Assembly: GCA_002421995.1 (NCBI GenBank)
Contig: DISP01000239.1
Span: 1-12,225, forward strand
Length of the DNA stretch: 12,225 nucleotides
From: Bacteroidales bacterium UBA6207
Lineage (GTDB): Bacteria; Bacteroidota; Bacteroidia; Bacteroidales; F082
Direction of reading: 5' to 3'
This document shows positions 6,553 through 12,225 of the stretch, one piece after another. Under the pieces are notes generated by a model. It made no database searches and was not told the origin of the DNA. It was given only the letters and a program-made list of their open reading frames with translations. The first letter of the stretch is position 1; each line of letters opens with the position of its first letter. The position numbers and the translations under genes were made by a program.

Positions 6553-7917
6553 CTATTCGATTTTGTATTCTGAAAGCTTCCTGTAGAGGGTTGTAAGTGC
6601 TATGCCGAGCAAGGTGGCTGTTTTGGCTTTATTTCCGTTTGTTATTTTCAAAACTTTCAAAATATGTGATTTTTCGGCCTTTGCCAGGTCCAGCTCTGCA
6701 CCTGACATGTCGCTGCCCGAAAAGCTGTTGCGCTGTATGTCGGAAGGAAGATGCTCAAATAAAATTTCGTTTCCTTCGGCAAGCAACACACATCTTTCCA
6801 TGACATTACGCAACTCACGGATATTTCCTCTCCAGCTGTGTCGCTTGAGCGCTGACTGGCACTGATCGCTCATGCGATCAATTTTTTTATTGGCTTTTGC
6901 AGAAAATATCTGCATAAAATGATGTGTAAACAAAGTAATGTCGGAAGCTCTTTCCCTCAATGGAGGGAGGCTGAGTTGAAACACGGAAATGCGGTAATAA
7001 AGGTCTTCGCGAAAATTGCCTTTTTCGATTTCTGTTAACAGATCTCTGTTGGTTGCAGCAATAATCCTGACGTTTACCTTTGTAGGTTTACTTTCGCCAA
7101 GCCGAAAAAACTCTCCTGTTTCAATGATCCTAAGCAGTTTGACTTGTAAGTCCATGGCGAGCTCGCCAATTTCATCGAGGAAGATAGTTCCGTTATTGGC
7201 TTCCTCAAAAAGACCTTTGTGGTCCTTAGCTGCACCGCTAAAGGCACCTGCTTTATGTCCAAAAAATTCGTTTTCAAGCAATTCGTGGTTAAATGCCGAA
7301 CAGTTAATGGCAACAAAGCTTCTCGATCTGCGATTGCTTGCCTGATGGATGGCGTTGGCAAAGACTTCTTTTCCTGTTCCGGTTTCGCCTGTAAGTAAAA
7401 CAGTTGTATCGCTTTCCGCTACCTTAGCAGCTAATGCTATTGCTTCTTTAATCCGCGGTGATTTACCGATGATGCTGCCAAAATTGTATTTGTTGTCAAG
7501 CCTTCTTTCAAGAATTTGAACCCTTTTTGAGAGTTCCGCTTTTTCCATCGCCCGATTCAGAGCCGGCAAAATTTTGTTGTTGTCATCGCCTTTTGTCATA
7601 TAATCAAAAGCGCCGTTTTTTATTGCAAGCACCCCGTCGGGAATGTTTCCATAGGCCGTCAGGACGATGATTTCGATCAAAGGATATTTGGATTTTATTT
7701 CTTTTGTGAGTTCGATCCCATTTCCATCAGGCAGTTTAACATCACAAAGAACGACACTTATGTCAAACATTTCCAACTTCTTAAGGGCAGTTTTGGTGTC
7801 GCTTGCCTCAATCACTTCAAACCCTTCCAAACCAATGATTCTGCTCAGGAGTTTTCGAAGTTTGTCTTCATCTTCAACAATAAGTATTTTTTTCACTTTG
7901 CTGGTTTTGAAAAACAA
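6553..7917 (-). CDS. Sigma-54-dependent response regulator, NtrC family
   Basis: A three-domain transcription activator that on phosphorylation should drive sigma-54 RNA polymerase. The receiver domain (about 10-122) has the acidic pair Asp16/Glu17, phospho-acceptor Asp59 (CDVKLPDG), Thr87 and Lys109. The AAA+ domain (about 146-385) has Walker A GETGTGK at 177-183, the sigma-54 contact loop GAFSGA at 224-229 (usually GAFTGA), Walker B FLDE ending at 249, and FREDLYYR. The C-terminal Fis-type helix-turn-helix spans about 425-452 (GNKAKTATLLGI, TLYRKL). The frame has no ATG start: TTG at 7917 gives 454 residues, while GTG at 7896 gives 447 and begins KKILIVEDE, the normal opening of receiver domains. 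I prefer the GTG but report the longer frame. It lies 162 bp upstream of the trk genes and most likely pairs with the kinase at 1267-3039. Confidence 0.93.
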   Translation of the reverse strand: MFFKTSKVKKILIVEDEDKLRKLLSRIIGLEGFEVIEASDTKTALKKLEMFDISVVLCDVKLPDGNGIELTKEIKSKYPLIEIIVLTAYGNIPDGVLAIKNGAFDYMTKGDDNNKILPALNRAMEKAELSKRVQILERRLDNKYNFGSIIGKSPRIKEAIALAAKVAESDTTVLLTGETGTGKEVFANAIHQASNRRSRSFVAINCSAFNHELLENEFFGHKAGAFSGAAKDHKGLFEEANNGTIFLDEIGELAMDLQVKLLRIIETGEFFRLGESKPTKVNVRIIAATNRDLLTEIEKGNFREDLYYRISVFQLSLPPLRERASDITLFTHHFMQIFSAKANKKIDRMSDQCQSALKRHSWRGNIRELRNVMERCVLLAEGNEILFEHLPSDIQRNSFSGSDMSGAELDLAKAEKSHILKVLKITNGNKAKTATLLGIALTTLYRKLSEYKIE

Positions 7918-7922
7918 ATGTA
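7915..7922 (-). promoter_or_regulatory. Candidate -7 promoter element upstream of the response regulator
   Basis: On the minus strand TACATTTG matches the Bacteroidota -7 consensus TAnnTTTG exactly. A T-rich run (TTTT) lies about 22 bases upstream in place of the -33 TTTG. Transcription from here would begin near 7907, downstream of the TTG codon at 7917, and would favour translation from the GTG at 7896. The element is short, so chance is possible. Confidence 0.33.
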
Positions 7923-8019
7923 AAGTTTTGGACGTACTGTTATGAAAAACAGATGCAAAAAAGACATCATCAACTTCTAATGTCGGAAAGAGGTTTTCAA
8001 GATGAATGATACATGACCG

Positions 8020-8054
8020 AGCAAGGCAGAAACCCGAAACCTCGAGGTTTTGCT
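8020..8054. repeat. 14-bp perfect palindrome with competing inverted arms
   Basis: AAACCTCGAGGTTT at 8037-8050 is a perfect palindrome. A second AAACC at 8030-8034 could pair with the same GGTTT, and AGCAA at 8020-8024 is complementary to TTGCT at 8050-8054. It lies 44 bp after the stop of the TPR-TonB gene in the 176-bp gap before the regulator. It may be an operator or a weak terminator for the upstream gene; no good U tract follows it in the minus direction. I see nothing else firm in the gap. Confidence 0.4.
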
Positions 8055-8093
8055 GTGTATTGTTAAACTAACTTCTAATTGATCGCCGCCAAA

Positions 8094-8897
8094 CTACCCA
8101 AGTTTAAACGTCACAACCAGATTCATCCTGACAGGCACATTTTTTCCTCTTTGTTTACCAGGAGTCCACAGGGGCATCGCCTGAACAATCCTTACTGCTT
8201 CTTCGTCGCACCCAAAACCTATTCCTTTCATGACATACACGTTGGCAACACGTCCATCAGCCAGCACAATGTAATTTACATATACTTTGCCCTCTATGTA
8301 TTTCTCCCGTGCTTCACTTGGGTAATGTATTGTAAAACCTATAAATTCATAGATTGATTTCCAATTTTTGTTGAATACGGGCATCTGTTCGACAACCGTA
8401 AACACCTCCATCGTATCGGTGTTCACATTCACAATCTCAGGGTTAGTGACTGTTCTGGGTTTCCAACCAGTATTAAATTTCGTAATGTAATGGATCGAAC
8501 TATCCGGCAAACATTTATGATACCGTTTTTCGATTAGATTCACATCCGGATTTTCCTGAAGGATTGAATCAGGAATTACGTTCGTAGTATGACTGTACAT
8601 GCACTTTGTTTGATAAAGAGATTCTGCTTCCTGGTCATGCAAAGTGCCCGCATTGATAAGGTCAATACAAAAACTACAACTGTCGCCGAGATTGTAGTGA
8701 GCTATTGCCCGGTTGAAATAGGCATTGGCCGTTGGATGCTCAGCAATGGAGACAGTGAGTAATTCGATGGCTTCGTGATACTTCTTCTTTTCCAGCGCTT
8801 TAGATCCTTTTTCGTAGGCTTTTACAGATGCTACTGATTGAGCTCCGGCATTAAGTGTTGTTATCAGTAAAAAGACTGATAAAAGGATGTTTTTCAT
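8094..8897 (-). CDS. Secreted TPR and TonB C-terminal domain protein
   Basis: A 267-residue exported protein. Residues 1-19 form a signal peptide (hydrophobic LLSVFLLITTL, cleavage after AGA), so the mature protein should be soluble in the periplasm. Residues about 25-80 look like one or two TPR helices (YEKGSKALEKKKYHEAIELL, then AYFNRAIAHYNLGD). Residues about 170-267 match the TonB C-terminal fold: MPVF, YPSEAREKYIEGKVYVNYIV, DGRV, AVRIVQAMPLWTPGKQRG and NLVVTFKL. It lacks the uncleaved membrane anchor and proline-rich linker of a classical TonB, so direct coupling to ExbBD is doubtful. There are cysteines at 74 and 77 (CSFC) and also at 99, 129 and 230. The ATG at 8897 is 22 bp after the kinase gene upstream, so they may be co-transcribed, though no functional link is evident. 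Confidence 0.85.
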   Translation of the reverse strand: MKNILLSVFLLITTLNAGAQSVASVKAYEKGSKALEKKKYHEAIELLTVSIAEHPTANAYFNRAIAHYNLGDSCSFCIDLINAGTLHDQEAESLYQTKCMYSHTTNVIPDSILQENPDVNLIEKRYHKCLPDSSIHYITKFNTGWKPRTVTNPEIVNVNTDTMEVFTVVEQMPVFNKNWKSIYEFIGFTIHYPSEAREKYIEGKVYVNYIVLADGRVANVYVMKGIGFGCDEEAVRIVQAMPLWTPGKQRGKNVPVRMNLVVTFKLG

Positions 8898-8919
8898 ATT
8901 GGGTTGTTTTAATGATTAT

Positions 8920-9801
8920 TCAGTTTTTAAATATAGAATTCAGTTTTGCCGCCGAAAGCTCCTCATGCACCAACTGTTTCGATCCCACACACAAAGCACC
9001 ACAAATACTGCCGTATTTCATGCATTCGCTGATGGGCTTCTTTTGCAGAAAAGCCCACAAAAAACCCGCAAAATAATTGTCGCCTGCGCCATTGGCATCC
9101 ACCATCGGCACAAGGTTATAGGCTTGTTGTTCAATCCACTCACCCGCACTTGTCAGTGCAGTTGATCCGTTTTTTCCGTGTGTACACACCACTAATTGTT
9201 TGCCCCGGTTCATCAATTCCTGCATGGTTCTGCGGTAGTCGGGCAGATTATCGGAACTCAAAAAAATGACATCCGATGCCTCGATGAAAGGTTCGTGGTA
9301 AGGATTGTGATCGGTATAGTCGTGCAAATCGGTCCATACCGGCTTGCCCGATGCTTTCGCCATGGGTGCCAGCACTTTGCAGTAAGCGATGATGTTGAGC
9401 ACCAACAAATCACTTTGAAGTATTTGGTCTTCGATGAGATGAAGATTCATTGGTGGCTTTTCGGATGATTGTGTTACGAAAATAGAGATTCTACCTCCTT
9501 CGGCATCCATCAGGTTGATGTGACGTTCGGTGCCGGCAGGGTCGAAGTCGTAATAAAACGCCACTCCTTCGTCCTTCAGATGTTGAATGATTTGCCGGCC
9601 ATAAACATCATCCCCCAACAGGCTATATAGGGATGATTCAACCCCCAGCTTTTTGAATGCCAGTGCTTTGCCCGAACCTGTTGATCCCGTTGCTTCATTA
9701 AAAACAGCCTGGTGAATGGTATGTGGAACTGCCGGAGGTAGCGTTGGCAAATGCACGATATGGTCGTAGGTGGTGCCGCCGATGATAAATACTTTGTCCA
9801 T
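8920..9801 (-). CDS. PfkB-family carbohydrate kinase, substrate unknown
   Basis: A 293-residue cytoplasmic kinase of the ribokinase/PfkB fold, transferring phosphate from ATP to a sugar or similar alcohol. The N-terminal strand is MDKVFIIGGTTYDHIV. The C-terminal signature DANGAGDNYFAGF at 235-247 includes the anion-hole GAGD and catalytic base Asp241; the usual DTxGAGD carries Ala-Asn in place of Thr-x. The first signature reads GSTGSGKALAFKKLG (39-53) where GGxxxNxAxxxxxLG is normal, so the Asn is replaced and the substrate pocket probably differs from that of ribokinase or fructokinase. The ATG at 9801 was chosen because the longer frame begins at a TTG (9846) and adds residues unlike the family. 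The gene lies 95 bp after the fructokinase gene, so it may have a separate promoter or be a distal member of that operon. The substrate cannot be stated. Confidence 0.87.
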   Translation of the reverse strand: MDKVFIIGGTTYDHIVHLPTLPPAVPHTIHQAVFNEATGSTGSGKALAFKKLGVESSLYSLLGDDVYGRQIIQHLKDEGVAFYYDFDPAGTERHINLMDAEGGRISIFVTQSSEKPPMNLHLIEDQILQSDLLVLNIIAYCKVLAPMAKASGKPVWTDLHDYTDHNPYHEPFIEASDVIFLSSDNLPDYRRTMQELMNRGKQLVVCTHGKNGSTALTSAGEWIEQQAYNLVPMVDANGAGDNYFAGFLWAFLQKKPISECMKYGSICGALCVGSKQLVHEELSAAKLNSIFKN

Positions 9802-9896
9802 ATTGCTTGTTTTGAACGACGGACAAAGATCATAAAAAGAGTGCAATTCTTTGTTACAACAGAAAAATAATATGCTTGTTATTGTTCAGATTTAAC

Positions 9897-10751
9897 TTAG
9901 AATTCGGGCATCGCGCCTTTGTGCGTGCATACTTTTGCTGCATATTCGGTTGCTTCGCTGTGAATTTGTTGCAGATCTTTTTTCATGAGCAGGCCGGTAA
10001 CAAGCACGGCCGTAAAACTGTCGCCTGCGCCTACCGTGTCGGCCACCTTCACCTTTGGAACGGGCATAAACGATTGCTTATCCGGTGTGAGTAACCAGCT
10101 GCCCTTGCTTCCAAGTGTCAACGCCACCATCCGAAGCTGATAGTGATTGATGAGCTGAATGCATTTTTCTTTGTGAGTGCCTTTCAAATCAAATAGTTGG
10201 CCAATGACTTCAATTTCTTCATCGTTCAGCTTCACAACATTGGCTTTCGAAAAAGACTGATGTAGCAATTGTTTATCAAAGAAATTTTGCCTCAAATTCA
10301 CATCAAACACTTTAAGGGCATCGGCAGGAAGCATTTCAAGGGCCTGATGAATAGCAAGTGCTGAAACTGCCGACCTTTGGGCAAGCGAACCAAAACAAAG
10401 GGCATCAGCATCCGTTAGCCAGTCAAAAGCTTCCGTTGCGGGTTTGATATGGTCCCAGGCTACATCGCGGTGAATCGTATATTCAGGAATGCCTTCTTTC
10501 AAACGAACACTCACTGTGCCTGTAGGATAATTCGGATGATTAAGAAAATAACGAAGACCCTTGCTGTTCAGCAATTCAACGATTTCCTGACCATATTCAT
10601 CATGACCAATGGCACTGATTAGGGCTGTTTCGGCTCCAAGTCTTCCGGCATGATAGCAGAAGTTGGCCGGCGCACCACCCAGCATTTTTCCACCGGGGAG
10701 CAAATCCCACAGCACCTCTCCGATACCAGCTATTTTTGGCATGTGATTCAT
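9897..10751 (-). CDS. Fructokinase-like PfkB sugar kinase
   Basis: This 284-residue kinase most likely phosphorylates fructose released by the upstream phosphorylase. The opening GIGEVLWDLLPGGKMLGGAP is characteristic of bacterial fructokinases: GEVLWD, then GGAPANFCYHAGRLGA with the substrate-binding GG and Asn. The second PfkB signature DTVGAGDSFTAVLV begins at residue 238, with catalytic Asp244. Several starts are possible: GTG at 10775 overlaps the transporter gene by 17 bp and adds atypical residues; ATG at 10751 (used here) lies 7 bp after the transporter stop; ATG at 10742 gives MPKIAGIGEVLWD and is equally good. Tight spacing to the transporter and phosphorylase genes makes a three-gene catabolic operon. 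The specificity is inferred from motif and neighbours, and other ketoses or hexoses are possible. Confidence 0.88.
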   Translation of the reverse strand: MNHMPKIAGIGEVLWDLLPGGKMLGGAPANFCYHAGRLGAETALISAIGHDEYGQEIVELLNSKGLRYFLNHPNYPTGTVSVRLKEGIPEYTIHRDVAWDHIKPATEAFDWLTDADALCFGSLAQRSAVSALAIHQALEMLPADALKVFDVNLRQNFFDKQLLHQSFSKANVVKLNDEEIEVIGQLFDLKGTHKEKCIQLINHYQLRMVALTLGSKGSWLLTPDKQSFMPVPKVKVADTVGAGDSFTAVLVTGLLMKKDLQQIHSEATEYAAKVCTHKGAMPEF

Positions 10752-10758
10752 CGCAAAA

Positions 10759-11994
10759 TCATTGTTGATAGTCACTTTCGTTCATTTGAGCGAGCTTTTG
10801 GGCTGTAGGTTTGAATATGAAATTAAACAAAAACCCGGCAAACAAAATAAGTGAAAATAATGCCGCCAGCACAAACCCGCTCTTTGCCTGACCTCCAAAA
10901 AAGTCGCTTACCAATCCCATTGCCAACGGACCGGCTGCTGCGCCGGCTGCCGTGAAAAATAAAATAATACCTGCAATTGAACCATGCTGAGGTTTTGGGA
11001 AGCAACTCATCCCCTTGGAATTGATCGTGGGATAAATCACCGACATGAAAAGCCCGGTCAGCGGAAGCAACACAACGGCTGCGGGCTCAAAAAGGATACT
11101 TCCGCCAAAACAGATAAAGATAAGGAAACCGGAAATAGCCAACACCTGATCCCACTGAAAATGAACCATCATCCAAATACCGAGAAACCTGCCTGCTGCC
11201 CTGAGGATGAAAAAAATGGGCAATGCATACATGGCAATAAAAACAAGGCTTCCGTCGTAGTCTTTCATCAACGTTGGCATCCACACATAGATAGCAGCTT
11301 CCACCGTTACATAGAAAAAAGCGGCCAAAGAAAAGCCGAGTGCATAGGGGTTTTTTATCATTCGAAACGATTGTTTCATACTCACCGGTTCTTCAACAGC
11401 TTTTTTCGAAGTGGGATATTTCACCACGAGTGCAATAAGGATCAGCATCACACATAAGGTTGCGGCTATCACATACAGCCACTTCCATTCCACTTCCTGC
11501 GACAAAAGATAGCTGACCAGAAATGGACCAATAATGGCACCAACGCCAAAAAATCCTTCCACAGCATTCATTGTTGAAGTGTGTTCCTGATTTGAGCGCG
11601 AGATGTCACCAATCAGTGCTAAAGCGCCTGTTCGGAACACCCCGATGGCCGCCCCGGAAATGACAAGCAGCGAAAGAAAAAACCAAAAACTGTTTCCAAC
11701 CATGAAAAGATAAGAGCTGGTGGCAAAAATAGCCAGGCCCAGAATGATGGTTTTTTTTCGTCCCAGCTTATCAGCTAAAAATCCGAGAAAAATGCCTGCC
11801 AGCGCCATGGCGGTCATTGGGCCGTAATGAAAAAGTCCGGCCTGTGTCATGCTCAGCTTGAATGTTTTAATGATTTCGGGGATAATCACCCCCACAGCAT
11901 CAGTGGTCATGGCAAACATGGTGAACATCACAAAAGTCAACAACTTGAGCAGTTTGCTTCCTGATTGGGGGGTTGAAAGTTTTGCAGGATTCAT
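10759..11994 (-). CDS. MFS sugar transporter, probably for sucrose
   Basis: A 411-residue major facilitator superfamily permease of the inner membrane with about 12 predicted helices. The loop between helices 2 and 3 carries the family motif GFLADKLGRKKT (about 71-82). The second half has a related but degenerate loop (RAAGRFLG). NAVEGFFGVGAIIGPFL in the fifth-helix region and YPTINSKGMSCFP in the second half recall sugar:H+ symporters of the FHS/fucose-permease type. It starts 9 bp after the sucrose-phosphorylase-like gene and ends 7 bp before the kinase, which is the main reason to propose sucrose or another alpha-glucoside as substrate. The substrate cannot be read from the sequence. Confidence 0.9.
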   Translation of the reverse strand: MNPAKLSTPQSGSKLLKLLTFVMFTMFAMTTDAVGVIIPEIIKTFKLSMTQAGLFHYGPMTAMALAGIFLGFLADKLGRKKTIILGLAIFATSSYLFMVGNSFWFFLSLLVISGAAIGVFRTGALALIGDISRSNQEHTSTMNAVEGFFGVGAIIGPFLVSYLLSQEVEWKWLYVIAATLCVMLILIALVVKYPTSKKAVEEPVSMKQSFRMIKNPYALGFSLAAFFYVTVEAAIYVWMPTLMKDYDGSLVFIAMYALPIFFILRAAGRFLGIWMMVHFQWDQVLAISGFLIFICFGGSILFEPAAVVLLPLTGLFMSVIYPTINSKGMSCFPKPQHGSIAGIILFFTAAGAAAGPLAMGLVSDFFGGQAKSGFVLAALFSLILFAGFLFNFIFKPTAQKLAQMNESDYQQ

Positions 11995-12003
11995 AAAATT
12001 GTA

Positions 12004-12225
12004 TTAAGACTGATTTGATCCAAGGTGTAGTTTTATTTCGCCGGTTTGACCGGTGCACTGTATTGTGGCCTGCATCAGGTTCAAATCCACACTCAGCCGT
12101 GCTGTTGCTTCTTCGGTTGTCCATTCCAGAACAAGTTCATGATCAGCACATTGTGGCATTCCGAAATGTCCGTCAAAGGCAGGGTGGCTGTTGCGAAGAC
12201 GTATGATTTCGGCGAGTTGCTTCAC
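12004..12225 (-). CDS. C-terminal end of a GH13 sucrose-phosphorylase-like enzyme (partial)
   Basis: Only the last 73 residues lie in the window; the frame is open to the right edge, and the GTG there is not a start. The piece LAEIIRLRNSHPAFDGHF followed by a beta-sandwich (LVLEWTTEEATARLSVDLNL, then a short strand-rich end) matches the C-terminal domain of GH13 subfamily 18 phosphorylases, which split sucrose with phosphate to alpha-glucose-1-phosphate and fructose. Related members act on glucosylglycerate, glucosylglycerol or sucrose-6-phosphate, and the residues that decide this lie outside the window. The fructokinase-like gene two positions downstream favours sucrose. It is likely the first or an early gene of this operon. 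Confidence 0.78.
   Translation of the reverse strand: MKQLAEIIRLRNSHPAFDGHFGMPQCADHELVLEWTTEEATARLSVDLNLMQATIQCTGQTGEIKLHLGSNQS

Noticed and set aside
9824..9831. Possible -7 promoter element (GATCTTTG on the minus strand) before the PfkB gene at 9801
   Set aside because: One mismatch to TAnnTTTG and no -33 element at acceptable spacing; too weak to list as a feature.
8920..9846. Longer form of the second PfkB kinase starting at TTG 9846
   Set aside because: The extra 15 residues do not resemble the family N-terminus, while the ATG at 9801 gives a normal first strand (MDKVFIIGG).
10984..11457. 157-codon open frame on the plus strand opposite the MFS gene
   Set aside because: It is rich in His, Lys and Cys with no family resemblance and lies wholly opposite a clear transporter gene, so it is a mirror of that coding sequence.
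1..12225. CRISPR arrays, insertion sequences, tRNA or rRNA genes, prophage or defence genes
   Set aside because: No repeat arrays, transposase motifs, tRNA-like cloverleafs or relevant protein families were seen on either strand.

Overview
The window reads as ordinary chromosomal DNA from a Bacteroidota species. The evidence is a C-terminal type IX secretion (T9SS) sorting domain on the first gene, Bacteroidota-style promoter elements (TAnnTTTG) in place of strong E. coli-type signals, weak or absent Shine-Dalgarno sequences, and moderate to low GC. No tRNA, rRNA, insertion sequence, CRISPR array or phage gene was seen. All genes except the first lie on the minus strand.

Layout. (1) Positions 1-1232, plus strand: the 3' part of a large secreted surface protein, probably CotH-family, with an InlB-like repeat, a beta-rich domain and a T9SS type A tail. 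(2) Positions 7917 down to 1267, minus strand: a potassium-uptake locus. In transcription order it holds a sigma-54-dependent response regulator, a 112-residue protein of unknown function, TrkA, TrkH and a membrane histidine kinase with HAMP and PAS domains. (3) Positions 8897-8094, minus: a secreted TPR plus TonB C-terminal domain protein. (4) Positions 9801-8920, minus: a PfkB-family sugar kinase of unknown substrate. (5) From the right edge down to 9897, minus: a compact sugar operon with the C-terminal end of a GH13 sucrose-phosphorylase-like enzyme, an MFS transporter and a fructokinase-like PfkB kinase.

How the genes work together. The sugar operon can be read as import of sucrose (MFS), phosphorolysis to glucose-1-phosphate and fructose (GH13_18 enzyme), then phosphorylation of fructose (fructokinase). 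The Trk locus pairs a K+ channel-like subunit (TrkH) and its cytoplasmic nucleotide-binding gate (TrkA) with a sensor kinase and a bacterial enhancer-binding protein. The 162-bp gap after the regulator gene carries the most interesting signal: a 16-bp perfect direct repeat with a 21-bp period (two helical turns), then a plausible -24/-12 (sigma-54) promoter just ahead of the 112-residue gene. This is the geometry expected if the regulator drives the downstream trk genes.

The best candidate for something little described is therefore a Trk system under its own sigma-54 two-component control, with an uncharacterised small protein as first gene of the operon. The rest is well explained by known families.
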